Source: Vanessa cardui (Eukaryota > Arthropoda > Insecta > Lepidoptera > Nymphalidae). From it: a stretch of 64,000 bases of DNA. The stretch is taken from NCBI RefSeq assembly GCF_905220365.1, contig NC_061153.1, forward strand, positions 5,414,001 through 5,478,000. Direction: 5' to 3'. Positions 41,092 through 51,915 of the stretch are shown one piece after another (the first letter of the stretch is position 1; each line of letters opens with the position of its first letter). Position numbers and translations under genes: made by a program. The notes under the pieces are model-generated. The model saw only the letters and a list, made by a program, of their open reading frames with translations. It did not search any database and was not told where the DNA came from.

Positions 41092-41144
41092 ATTTTAGAG
41101 AAAGAAACAAAATTTTACGGGGCTTGTGGTGGGAGGGGATTTAC

Positions 41145-41259
41145 ATATCTTCGAATAAAGCGAATTCATATAATAGTGATCGAACTTCACTTCAGAAGTT
41201 CGTTTGATCATCTATTATATTTCATTCGCTTTATTCGAAGATATAATTCAACAATGTAG
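41145..41259. repeat. DIRS internal complementary region
   Basis: The left part is the reverse complement of 40904-40975, including the palindrome. The right part, from about 41216, equals the reverse complement of the right outer edge (45830-45863). Together they form the circle-junction template described for DIRS elements. Position between the recombinase gene and the adjacent terminal repeat also matches. Confidence 0.75.
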
Positions 41260-41450
41260 ATGTTTAGAGTATTAATGTAAAATTTTGTTATCCTAGTTTT
41301 GCAAATGTTTATTTTGTTCACCATTACATAATAATTATACCTACTTTATTTAATGTTATATTAAAAGCTGGGTTCTTAAAAAATAAAAGACTCTTTTGAT
41401 TAAGTTTTATTAATTAATCAAAATCATTCATTGTTACAAATGAGTATCAA

Positions 41451-42527
41451 TTATTCAATGGATTTAAAATTAATTGTTATCATCACTAATTGTAAGTACA
41501 GCAGAAGCAAAAGTACTTCGATCATTAATCGACTATAGAATCGACTATAGAATTTTGCGAAAGTTTGCGAGTTTTGGGTCCAGCCGGCTGTTTTCCTGAT
41601 CAGATCAAGGGAAATGCCGGCGGCACGCGCCGTGGAAGTAGCTGCGTGTCGCGTGCTGTGAGCACCGAACTGCGTTACGTCCACGCCGCTCTCCGCCAAC
41701 ACCTGCTTTATCCATCGACTAATCGTTTGTGTACTCGCTGCATGGTACGGTCGCTTTACTGTTAACAATAGATTTTGCATAACATTAGATCTAATACTTT
41801 TTGTATGTGACAAATATTCTTTCACACAAGAAGCCGGGCAAATATTAATATTGTCTCGGAAATAAGGTAAAACAAGTACTGGTTGGTCTCGACCAACAGA
41901 TGAAGTTTTTATTAGATCCCGTATAACAATTTGAACGTCGTTTGAATTAATTTTAATATCGTCAATTTTTATTAATGAAAACGTTTGAACACGGTGGGCT
42001 GTACATAGGGCAAGTAAGATGACCAATTTTTTAGTAATCTTATCTAAGGTTAATTCTTTATTGGGGCCCCATTTTGAAATATAATTTAAAATTATTTGTG
42101 GGTCCCATGTGAAAGAATATTTGGGTACGGTTGGTCTCAATCTGAATACGCCTTTAAGAAGTCTTTTGATCTGTTCTACAGAACCTAGATCATTTCCTAA
42201 GAGTAATGAAAGAGCAGAGCGATGACTATTTAAGGTGCCATAAGCAGCACCTCGGTTAAATTCGTTGGTTAAAAATGTCATTATCGAGGCAACTGAATCC
42301 AAATAAGGATCGATATTATGATTGTAACAATATTCCCACCAAATTTTATAGGTAACATTATATTGTGATAATGTGTTTTTTGCCAAAGAAGCTAACATTA
42401 ATTCTAAGGATGTATTGGGAGCTCCGCGTTTGGCGAAAGCTTCCCGGAGAGCTTGGCTACACCCAGGGTAAATCTTTGCATTTGTAATTCCTGGAACAAG
42501 ACTTAGATATATGTTTATTTGAATCAA
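41451..42527 (-). CDS. DIRS tyrosine recombinase
   Basis: This 358-codon frame overlaps the RT gene by 71 nt. An N-terminal SAM-like core-binding region (about residues 45-130, LAKNTLSQYNVTYKIWWEYC) precedes the catalytic domain. That domain shows the first arginine in CTAHRVQTFSLI, the HxxR motif in HSTRHAATS and the nucleophilic tyrosine in FAKFYSR. It integrates a circular DNA intermediate and replaces the integrase of LTR elements. The reading frame appears intact, and the last 20 hydrophobic residues may be read-through past the original end. Confidence 0.85.
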   Translation of the reverse strand: MIQINIYLSLVPGITNAKIYPGCSQALREAFAKRGAPNTSLELMLASLAKNTLSQYNVTYKIWWEYCYNHNIDPYLDSVASIMTFLTNEFNRGAAYGTLNSHRSALSLLLGNDLGSVEQIKRLLKGVFRLRPTVPKYSFTWDPQIILNYISKWGPNKELTLDKITKKLVILLALCTAHRVQTFSLIKIDDIKINSNDVQIVIRDLIKTSSVGRDQPVLVLPYFRDNINICPASCVKEYLSHTKSIRSNVMQNLLLTVKRPYHAASTQTISRWIKQVLAESGVDVTQFGAHSTRHAATSTARAAGISLDLIRKTAGWTQNSQTFAKFYSRFYSRLMIEVLLLLLYLQLVMITINFKSIE

Positions 42528-44300
42528 GAAACACTATGTCAGACACAATCATACTTTTTAATAAGGGAAACCATGGTTGTGAATGCCAAAATGGAAAGAC
42601 CAGGATTCCTTCTGCTTTTTCAATTTTAATTTTTTGGAGACATCTTAGTATAAACGAGAAGGGAGGGAAAGCGTAAAAAGAACTATTCCAAGGGATAGTA
42701 AAGGCATCAACTGCTTGTGCGTCTGGATCGGGTTTCCATGACACGTACTTATCGCATTTGGCATTGGTGCGAGATGCAAACAAATCTATATCTGGTCTGC
42801 CAAAATATTTTACAATATTTTGAAATGAAGAATTACTTAAAGACAATTCAATATCGGGATTTACTTTTCTAGACTCCTCATCTGCTTCTTTGTTATCTTT
42901 AGTATTAATGTACGAAGCTGTTAGCCAAATATTTCGCATCTCACACCACTGCCAAATTTCTCTACTGAGATTATTTAAATGGGGATATTGGATACCACCC
43001 ATCCGGTTAATATAGCTCAAAGCAGTTGTATTGTCAACCCTTAATAAAATATTTGTATTAAATTTATCTCGTGCGAAACACTTTAAGCCAAAAAATACTG
43101 CTAGAAGTTCTAGATAATTGATATGGAATTTAATTTCATTACGCTTCCACTTCCCGTTCACTCGTTGACCATTACAAAATGCGCCCCAACCAGATCTAGA
43201 CGCATCCGTAAAAATTTCTAATTCATATTTTAATAATTTTAATGGACAAGCGGTGGTTTGAATATTTTTTATCCACCATCTTAGGTCAGATAAAATCTCA
43301 GCTGATGGTTTAAATTTAATATCGTAATTATTTAAATTTTGTAAAGCTAGAAATTTTTGTCTTTCAAGTCGCTTAGTGTATACCCAACCATACCTTACGG
43401 CGGGACAAGCCGCTGTAAGGACACCTATGAAATGTGAAAATTCCCTAACCGTACATAAAGGTAGACTAGAATATTTCTTCGTAAGAGATAATATATAATC
43501 GCGTTTTTTAAACGGTAGCGATAATGTCATATTTATAGAATTATACATAAAACCAAGTAACTTTATTTCTTTATTTGGCTCTAAAGAGCTCTTTTCTAAA
43601 TTGATAATAAAACCTAAACAATTTAACAACTTTAATGTTTCTTTAACATTTTGTAAACAATCATTATAAGTATATCCTAAGCACAAAATATCATCTAAAT
43701 AAATAACGGATAAAAATCCTTGACGCCTAAGATAGATCATAACTTCCTTCATAATTTTTGTGAAAGTTCTAGGTGCAGAACATAACCCATAGGGCATTGC
43801 ATTAAATTCATAAATTTTGTATCGAAAAATAAATCTTAAATATTTTCTTTGTTCTTTGTTAATAGGGACATGTAAATAAGATTCTTTAAAGTCAATAGTG
43901 GCCATAAACATATTAGGATGAATAATTTTTGAAACTGTTCTGAAATCCTCCATTTTAAAATGGTTATTAGAAACATACTTATTAAATGTTTTTAAATTTA
44001 AAATAAATCTCTGGCCTCCGTTCGATTTGGGAGCTAAAAATATTTTAGATATAAATTGATCTGGCTGTGGTTTACATCTAGATACTGCACCTAACTTTAT
44101 TAAATCTTGAATGGCCAGTAACATGTTATTTATTTCTTTACTAGAAAATAAATTATTAGTCGGTATTAAACTTTGTGATACTGTCCGAGATAAGGGTATA
44201 CTATAGCCATTTTTAATCCAATTAAGTACAGCTTTGTTGTTAGTAATATTTGACCAACAGTCATAAAAATATTGTAGTCTCCCCGCGTGTACCTGTATTA
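42457..44300 (-). CDS. DIRS reverse transcriptase-RNase H-methyltransferase-like protein
   Basis: The listed ATG is at 44124, but similarity and the open frame extend upstream to about 44300 (HAGRLQYFYDCW), overlapping the end of gag in another frame. So a frameshift or an upstream start is likely. RT motifs are FILNLKTFNKYV, ATIDFKESYLHVPI, PYGLCSAPRTF and YLDDILCLG. RNase H follows (EIFTDASRSGWGA, NYLELLAVFFGL, RVDNTTALSYI). The C-terminal domain has DIDLFASRTNAKCDKYVSW and FYAFPPFSFI, the methyltransferase-like tail of DIRS polyproteins. Confidence 0.85.
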
Positions 44301-45662
44301 CTGGCGCGGGGCACGTTGTTTCTGTTGGTTGGATGATGTCGTGGCGCGTGGCGTCATCGGTGCTGTGACTGTGGCAATGCGGCGATAATGGACCGGAACT
44401 GCTCTGTGCAGCCCTCCTCGCCCCCCCCTGCTCGACGAGGAATAACGAGGAGGGCCTCGCCAGTTTTCCTGGTGCGATCTCGTGGCCGGTGCGACCGGTG
44501 GCTGCCTTGTCATCTTATTAACAGAACTTTTCATTATTTGATGGCCTTGTTTTTCTATGGCTTTCGAAGACTTTATTTTATCGGGCAAATCAGCACCAAA
44601 AAGAGTTTCGTCTCTGTTTCGGTCTTCAATTAATGATAAGATAGACTTTTGAATACAAGGTGATATTAACTTAGCTCTAAGCTGAGTTTCAGTAAAATGT
44701 AGGTCGGTAAGTATTCTACAACCATCTGAAAGAATTTTAATTGCTTGTACTTTGTCGTCGCCGAGGAGTAACAAGGTAAGAGCCTTATTGATAGCAGCGA
44801 TACCTTGACCCAGCTGATCCTGCTTAGATTGAATACTTTTGTCTCTATTTCTTACCACTTCAGCGACTGCCGCTGATATTTCAGGATTTCATATTGGAGC
44901 TTTTAACAACCTACAGTTGTCAGGTACAGGGTATTCCTTGAGAAGTTTTGTTTTAACTTCCTGTAACAGACCCTTTTTTAAAATTGGAGTCCAACGTTGC
45001 GCAAGGCTATCGTGGATTTTATCCCCATAAATTGGGATATCCTCGACCGCGTCACCAAGTGCTGACAAAAAATCTGGATCGATATCAGGCACAGATGTTT
45101 CTGGAGGTTTTTCGACTGGCAGCATATTTTGTGCAGGCTCAGTCGTAAGCAGGTCGGAAGCCTGTTCAGGTTCGGGTATCGGATCGGGTTCTATCGCTGT
45201 CTCTAACGTGTTTATTTCTTGACTACCGACATCTACGCAACAAAAAGAAAAATACACTTTTATTTTAATTTTTTTTGTCGATTTATTTTATACATCATGC
45301 TAAACTTTGTCTAGCTTAGAGATGTAATAAAGTTTATTATAAGGATGGAGTTGTCAAGAAATTGAATAATTTATTACATTATTTAACAACCCGCCTGTTT
45401 AACTTTTGTTAAACTTAGGGGCTATTTTTAAGCATCATGCTATCTTCTATTTAATAGAAGATAACTTAGAGATACTTTTAGAGAAATCAGCGAAATATTT
45501 CACAAAGGTATGTAGGTATTATTAATATGAGTAATTACCTTGGTTTATTTCGGAGTCGGACGAAGAATAAGCTATTCGACGACGGCGTTTTTTCGATTTT
45601 TGTTGCAATTTCCTTATTTTTGCTTCATAATATTCCACACTTTTTTGCTTACGTTTCGGCAT
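44298..45662 (-). pseudogene. DIRS gag with an apparent spliceosomal intron and one nonsense codon
   Basis: Exon 1 (45662-45539) encodes 41 codons from MPKRKQKSVEYY to SSSDSEINQ, with a basic KKSKKRRRR-like run (KKRRRR at 25-29) that could be a nuclear signal. An intron with GTAATTAC at its start (45538) and TTGCGTAG at its end (45233) joins codon 42 as G|AT. Exon 2 continues in frame with VGSQEINTLETAIEP and EDIPIYGDKIHDSLAQRW. A TGA at 44891-44889 interrupts it, but the same frame goes on with NPEISAAVAEV, FTETQLRAKLIS and FGADLPDKIK to an arginine/glycine-rich tail. The protein is expected to coat element RNA. Confidence 0.7.
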
Positions 45663-45713
45663 ATTTTTAAATATTATAAACGGACGTGTGCTTGTTACCG
45701 CGCAAGATAAAAG

Positions 45714-45853
45714 AATGAAGATTAGTACAGCCTGTCAAGACGGGTAGAAAAAAAAAAAAAAAAAAAGGAAAGTAGGGTTATCTAAAAGTGCGAATGTTAC
45801 CAGTACGATAAAAGGAACTACATTGTTGAATTATATCTTCGAATAAAGCGAAT
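45714..45853. repeat. DIRS inverted terminal repeat (5' end of element)
   Basis: Reverse complement of about 40951-41091, with a longer homopolymer (about 18 A on the plus strand near 45749). Confidence 0.85.
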
Positions 45854-45964
45854 GAAATATAATATTAATAATAATACATTTAGATATAATATAACATTGT
45901 ATTAGTGTAAGAGGTAATTATAGTGATTTTTATTTTATTAAATAGACCGCGATATAAATAGTTC

Positions 45965-46523
45965 TCATCCCAACTGAAATTCTTAAATTAATCCCACTTT
46001 TTGGCGGAGATAAAAGTCAATTAAATCTTTTTATTAGACAGTGCGAATACGTTATTAAAAATATGTAGGGGGTCCGACACAAAATATGTATGTTATGCAT
46101 TCCATAATGAGCCGACTTAAAGACAATGCGGCGGCCCTTATCAGTGAACGCGAGGATATAACGACATGGGACGAATTCAAGGAATTATTAACGTTGCACT
46201 TTGGGGATCCATATATGCATTTATCGAACGATATATGCATTGCTATCGAACTTGAATCCATGAAAATTAGGCAAGGTGAATCGTATTTAGAATTTTGCAT
46301 TAGAGTACAGTCCGTTCGTTCAGTTTTAATTTCGAAATTGAATTTAATTACGGATTCTAATCTTAAGCAGAGTAAAATTATTATCTATAATAACACTTCG
46401 CTAAATGTTTTCCTGTACAATTTACCGAAAAATATGGTTAGAGTAGTTCGGTTAAAATCACCGCATAGGGCCTTCAAGTTCAAAGGATTGAACCAAATCC
46501 GGGATTGCTTCCGATTAATATAG
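45965..46523 (+). pseudogene. Errantivirus gag fragment
   Basis: The first frame shows PLFGGDKSQLNLFIRQCEYVI before a TAG near 46065. The gag core then continues at 46086-46523 (MSRLKDNAAALI, TTWDEFKELLTLHFGD, ESMKIRQGESYLEF). It lacks the N- and C-termini of a complete gag. Confidence 0.7.
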
Positions 46524-47578
46524 GACAAGCTTATAAACAAAAAGATAAATGACAGCTATAAAGGTATTAGATTTAAGCAGAATATATTTAACACTAGATT
46601 TCAACTTGAAAAAATATGTAGAGTTTAGTAATCTAATTGATAAGAGCAATCAGTCTTCTATTGAATTTTTAGGCTTAAGGAAACAAGTAGAGTATTTACG
46701 TACTATAACAATAGACAAGCTACGACAACTATTGCCCGTTGTGAGAGTAAAAAGAGGTTTACTAAATCCCTTAGGATCGATAATTAAATTGGTAACTGGT
46801 AATTTAGATCATGATGATGCCAATCACTATGATTCCCTAATTACACATTTGCATGATAAAAAACTGTTAACCGATAAGAAAATAACTGTAATTTCGAAAA
46901 TGTTACATTCTTTCATAAGTAGCACAGAAACATTACAGTCAAACGTTAATATGTTAGATGATAAACTCCGAACAATAGAAGACTTAGTTAAGAAAATAAT
47001 AACTAAAGAGGTACATTCTATTTACTCTATTCATGTTCTTATGGTATTTAATATATTTAGTGTTAATTTTCGTTCAATATATATAACCTTAAGTGAAATT
47101 GAGACTGGATTATAGCAATGAGTAAAGTTTCTGTTCTACACCAATCCATATTAAACTCTACAGAATTGTTAACTATTTTAAAAACTATTGGTAATACAGA
47201 AAATCTAATGTACGAAGCCAGTGTGAGTAATTTAATTAAATTAGATTAATTATTGTAGTAAAAGCATTTATGAAAGGAAACCAGATTACATTTATCTTAG
47301 AGATTCCATTAACTGACGGTAATATATATAACTATTTTAAGCTTTATTCATTACCTAGATTTGATAATACTATTAATAAAACTCTCACAATTATTCCCAA
47401 ATTCCCATACCTCATGCTGAAAGGGCTGAACCTATCGGTCACGCAGTCCTGCGAGGAAATCGGAGAAAAGGAATTCCTATGCACCGAAGATAACGTCATA
47501 CCATACACGGAAGAAACTTGCGTAGAGCAATTGATGAAATTTAGAACAAACATATCCAACTGCAATGCTGTTTCCGTA

Positions 47579-47600
47579 GGGTAAAACCGGGATAGATGCC
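47579..47600 (+). repeat. pogo-2 left terminal inverted repeat
   Basis: Exact reverse complement of 50996-51017. The motif GGGATAGATGCC inside it recurs at about 47605-47616. Confidence 0.9.
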
Positions 47601-47937
47601 GCGCTGGGATAGATGCCTGGTTTCTAAAAATTCAACTACCAGAGAACAAAACAGCAAATTCGTTGTTTACATACGCGCCACATGCACCCCCAACCTCAGT
47701 GACGCGCGAGTTGTTGTGCTAGATGGACGTTTCTCGCTTGTGTGTCGAATTACATTCGTAGCGGACGCGACGAACGCTTCAAAATTTCAAACGTAAGTAT
47801 TCACTATTTCATATCTTTATAAACAGTTAAATGATTACATTTTATTTGAATTGTTTTAATACATTGGTTCTTTGAGAACACATTTAAGAGTGTTCAATCA
47901 TTGATGTTTGCATTTATTTTATTTATAAAATATTGCG

Positions 47938-48012
47938 AGGCATCTATCCCTAGTGAAAAGGATAGTTGCCCCGAGTTTACAAGGGATAGTTGACTTTAGG
48001 GGCATCTATCCC
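47938..48012. repeat. pogo-2 left subterminal GGCATCTATCCC repeats
   Basis: GGCATCTATCCC-like words occur at about 47940-47951 and 48001-48012, with shorter GGATAGTTG variants between. The right end has the same motif at about 50750-50835. Likely transposase-binding sites. Confidence 0.65.
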
Positions 48013-48202
48013 TCTATACTGCAAGAGCCTTATCGAAGTATTTAAAAGTCATAGTCGTGAATATTTTCGTATTTCCTAATAGTAGAATATTAGAAAATAC
48101 CAAAAAAAATGTATCCAATTTTAATTTCATAATTCGAATATGATGAAATGAGTGTCGATACAGTGTTTTATTTATACTTACTTTGCTTATTGTAGGTGAG
48201 CC

Positions 48203-50407
48203 ATGCCAAGGAAATACAAAAGAAAGGAGGGCGTACGAGCTCGAGTAGTTTCTTGGACAACAGAGCAGCTACAGTCAGCTTTCCATGAATTGGATAAAAA
48301 AGAATTGGGGATCAATGAAATATCCAGACAATTTGGGATTCCATCCAGAACATTGCGAAGGCGTTACGCTATTAAAAACCAAACTAAGCTGACTTTGGGA
48401 AAACATCCTGTCCTGGGTTTTGAACACGAAGGTTGGTAGCGCACATTTTGAAGCTTAGCGACGCGGGATTTCCCCCAGATAGACGAGCTATACGTACGTT
48501 AGCATACCAATTTGCCGAAAAGCTACAGATTCAACACAATTTTGATAATGAAAACCAGATGGCTGGGAATGAATGGTTCAAAAGTTTTATTGAGCGAAAT
48601 CCAGAGTTGTCTATTAGGCAAGCAGAAGGTTTGTCTGTCGCTAGGGCTAAAGGTCTCAGCAGAGAAGAAGTAAATAATTTTCATGAACTTCTGACAAAAG
48701 TCCTGGCCGATAATGATCTCTTGGATAAGCCTGAAAGGATTTATAATATGGACGAATCGGGAGTTCAGCTTAACAATAAGCCTGGCAAAGTTGTTGCAAA
48801 GAAAGGTGCAAAAGTAGTAAATTCAGTTACATCTGCGGAGAAAGGTGAAACAATGACTATCGTAGCCTGTTGCAATGCCATTGGTAATTTTCTCCCACCA
48901 GTAGTAATAATTAAAGGTGTAAATATGAAACCAGAATTCGAGAACGGTCTACCACTGGGCTCAAAAGTGTACATGAACAAAAAGTCGGCATACATAAATA
49001 CCGATCTTTTCTATAAGTGGCTTACGGAACACTTCATAGCTTTGAAACCGCGAATCTCATTCATCCGCACCAGACATGCTGCAAGTTGCTTCTGATAACG
49101 ATATTATTTTGTTATGTTTACCCAGCCACACTACCTCAGCTTAACAACCATTAGACGTAGCGGTGTTTGGGCCATTTAAAACATACTTTAACCATGAAAC
49201 TAATCAGTTTATGCGCGCAAATCCAAATAAAAAGATAAGCCGTTATAATGCTGGAACCCTTATACGCAACGCATGGATACGCGCTACTACACCTGCAAAT
49301 GCTCTTGCTGGCTTTCGAAGAAGTGGGATTTATCCACTAAATCCTAATGCTTTGCCCGATTCTGTTTTCACTATATCTGATATTGCACATCGCAGTGACA
49401 ATGATCCTGATCAACCCTGTGTGCTACATCAAACTACAACAGCGCTTCTTCAAACATCTTTAAACGAAAATGCAGAACCTTGTGAGCATGTTGAAGTTGA
49501 ACACAGAACACAAACAACTATACCTCCAATTTCGTCAATTGATTGTCCAACTACATTTGAAAACGAATATTTGAATGTCGCAGACCTGAACATAACACCA
49601 CCCAATATGCCATCAACTTCATTCAACCGAAACTCACCCAGCTTTTTGATCGATCCTCAGATTTTAGAAGATACGATTATTGATATTGTTGATATAGGTG
49701 ATGATTCACTAATACGGATTCTAGATAACGAAGAAAAAGAAACACCTTCTAAATTTTTAGTCGAAGCATCACCAATACCACAAATTCCTCTGACTTTAGC
49801 AAGGAGAGCTAAACAATCGGCAGATATTCTCAATTCTAGAGAAAAAATCAAAGAAAAAAGGGATATTGCTGACAGGAAAAAGAAACAAATAGAATCTAAG
49901 ATACACAAGACTGAAGCTACCAAAAAAAGACAAACAATAAAAAAAGCAAATAAAAAAACCAAAGAACAAATACAAAAAAATAAAAATAAAAAAGGAAAAC
50001 CAAAGAAAAACTATGACTCAAGTGAAGAAACAGATGGTGACGTGACTGATTGCAGTCATAAAGAAAATAATTATTATTTAAAAGTAAACAAGGATCGTGG
50101 ACTACGTAAAAGACTAGCTATTTATAGCTCAAACAGTGAAAATGAAGATCACCTCTCACCTAATACTGAAAAAGGTAAAAAAACCATAGGACTACCCGTG
50201 AAAAAAACTAAAAAAAATAAATTTGAAGAGCCTAATTCTATAGATGAAAATGTTTGCGTAGAATGCTTCGATACCTATAATAACACGAAGTCCAAATCTG
50301 ATTGGATCCAGTGCATTATGTGTCAGAAGTGGCTGCACGAAACATGCACACTTTTTAAGAACTATTGCTCAAGATGTGGAAAACTTAAAATGTCCGGTTC
50401 CACTTAA
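48203..50407 (+). pseudogene. pogo-2 transposase
   Basis: The pipsqueak helix-turn-helix is at 48203-48420 (NEISRQFGIPSRTLRRRY). A one-base shift at about 48430 separates it from the CENP-B-like domain and catalytic core (48433-49095), which holds YNMDESGVQ with the first aspartate. About 30 bp that should encode the second catalytic aspartate are missing at about 49053. A TAA at 49142-49144 precedes the third (QPLDVAVFGPFKTYF). The C-terminal half (49163-50407) has a lysine-rich linker and a PHD-like finger (CVECFDTYN, CIMCQKWLHETC, YCSRCGK). It cannot be catalytic. Confidence 0.85.
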
Positions 50408-50749
50408 TGAAGGATAATTCCTTACAAATATGTTGATTTTTTTAAATGTTTAAATAATATAACTAAGGTTAAACGAAATTATTAATTTTTTTTGTTGTTA
50501 GATATTCATATGAATGTTGATTTTTTTAATGTTAAATAATTATTTCTACGTTAAAACGGGAATGTTTCGTTTGAGATGATTCTATATGATAGTTTTAATA
50601 TGTTTTCGCTTAAACAGATTTTTTTATATATTTTGTAGACATGCATAAATGTAAATAAATATGGTTAAGCATTTTATATTACCTACACATGTAGATAATA
50701 AATAAATATTACATTTTGATTACGTATTCTTGTTAATTATTTAAAAAGG

Positions 50750-50840
50750 CATGTATCCCTCATCACAGGCATCTATCCTCCTAAGTGACTTCATAGTGGG
50801 GCATCTATCCACATAGGTAGGCACCTATCCCCAAAAAATG
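50750..50840. repeat. pogo-2 right subterminal repeats
   Basis: GGCATGTATCCC, GGCATCTATCC, GGCATCTATCC and GGCACCTATCCCC follow one another within 90 bp, spaced 20-35 bp apart. Confidence 0.65.
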
Positions 50841-50995
50841 TGTTTCGCAAGAATTTCATTTTTGCAAAACCAGTAATGGTTAGATAAATAAATACAGTTT
50901 CTAAAGCTTTATGAATGATTAAACTAACTATATTACAGGGTCAATCTAAGCAAATATGTTTGGTATTCAAATAATGAAACACTTTCGAAAAGTGG

Positions 50996-51017
50996 GGCAT
51001 CTATCCCGGTTTTACCC
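50996..51017 (-). repeat. pogo-2 right terminal inverted repeat
   Basis: Exact reverse complement of 47579-47600, followed by TA. Confidence 0.9.
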
Positions 51018-51741
51018 TAGATGTGGAAAATATTAAGGTTCAACGAATCAAGGACAATGATTGGATAGTTTACATAAGGAATACAATTATTCTAAAGGGA
51101 ATCTGCGGTGATAATGTAACCCACAAATCTCTACATAGCTCTCTTATATTGCACATTGACGAAAATTGTATATATATTCTATTATAGTCGATTGTTGTAT
51201 GTATACTCTATTATAGTATGTATACTCTATTATAGTCGATTCTACGGGAACATCGTTACGACGTTAATACCGATTGCTGATCTTCCCATACTGAAATCTT
51301 AAACTGTAACGTGGAATAAAACGTTAGATATGAAGGAGATTAACTTCGATGACTTTAAACAGTTATCTTACATGTTAAAAGTTCAGAATCTGGAAAGTGA
51401 AAATAGTGTAGTGAAAATTAATAGCCTAAGTTTGACCACAGTGTTACTGTATACAATTCTACCCATATGTGTTTTAGGATATATTATTTTTAAGTATAAA
51501 TTAAAATTGTTCACTTACTCGCGAAATAATCCGAATCCTGTAAATCCTAATTCGGATAATTACGCGCTTGGGGAGGGATAAGTTATGCAACCAGTACCAC
51601 GAAGAATATTCACGGTAAAAAAAATTGCATTGTTGCATTCTAGCGTTGGGTGGTCGTTGTACTTACCATAACAATGTAAATGAATTCCTGGAATGTAAGA
51701 TTTTAGTTAAGACAGTGGGAAACATATCAATAATTAATTAA

Positions 51742-51915
51742 ACTGAGCATCCAAATCTGTTCAGACGTGTTTAATTTAATCCTCAATTATTTTAAATATA
51801 TATTTTTTACTTTTTAAAAAAATCTATTTGCCTCTTCGTAAACTTGACTATCTACTATAATAGCAACAAGAGGAAAATCACATAGTGTAATTGTTTAAAA
51901 ATATTACAATACTAC
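51742..51915. repeat. Junction of two pieces also present at 40188-40298 and 38178-38240
   Basis: The first ~110 bp match the 212-bp unit at 40188 onward (AACTGAGCATCCAAATCTGT). The next ~70 bp match the start region near 38178 (TCTACTATAATAGC-ACAAG). In the duplicated block these lie about 2 kb apart in the opposite order, so here the end of a unit joins its beginning. Confidence 0.65.

Larger units (their letters stand above)
40904..45863 (-). mobile_element. DIRS-type tyrosine-recombinase retrotransposon
   Basis: Gene order on the minus strand is gag, RT-RNase H-methyltransferase-like, tyrosine recombinase. Terminal sequences are inverted: about 40951-41091 is the reverse complement of 45714-45853. 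An internal complementary region (41145-41259) joins the complements of the two outer ends, as needed for circle formation. No target-site duplication is seen, as expected for recombinase-based insertion. The copy has one nonsense codon in gag but otherwise long open frames. The left terminus and its flank recur at 63861-64000. Confidence 0.85.
47579..51017 (+). mobile_element. pogo-2: pogo/Tigger-like DNA transposon, full-length but inactive
   Basis: The 22-bp inverted terminal repeats (47579-47600 and 50996-51017, GGGTAAAACCGGGATAGATG...) are identical. They are flanked by TA at 47577-47578 and 51018-51019, within errantivirus env. The 3439-bp element has one transposase gene. Its ends share the design, but not the sequence, of pogo-1. 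Confidence 0.9.
46549..51581 (+). pseudogene. Errantivirus env (baculovirus F-like fusion glycoprotein), broken
   Basis: The first segment (46549-47115) has a furin-type site RVKR at residues 66-69, directly followed by a glycine-rich fusion-peptide-like stretch, then a heptad-rich region. There are stops at 47113 and near 47248. The ectodomain resumes at 47270-47576 with several cysteines, is cut by pogo-2, and resumes from 51020. Further stops precede the last segment (51330-51581), which has a transmembrane helix (about 28-49) and a short tail. In active relatives this protein mediates membrane fusion; this copy cannot be made as one protein. Confidence 0.75.
45965..51740 (+). mobile_element. 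Errantivirus (gypsy-type endogenous retrovirus) lacking pol, split by pogo-2
   Basis: Gag text (about 45965-46523) is followed within 30 bp by env (46549 onward). The whole pol gene, about 3 kb in this group, is absent. The env end abuts a purine-rich tract (CTTGGGGAGGGA, about 51568-51579) and then AGTTATGCAACC. This is the usual polypurine tract and start of a 3' LTR in errantiviruses. The LTR-like text continues to about 51740. Pogo-2 occupies 47579-51017 with a TA duplication. Defective copy. Confidence 0.75.

Noticed and set aside
42457..42900. Independent cellular DNA methyltransferase next to the DIRS RT
   Set aside because: The domain is fused in frame to RT-RNase H and is a regular part of DIRS polyproteins.
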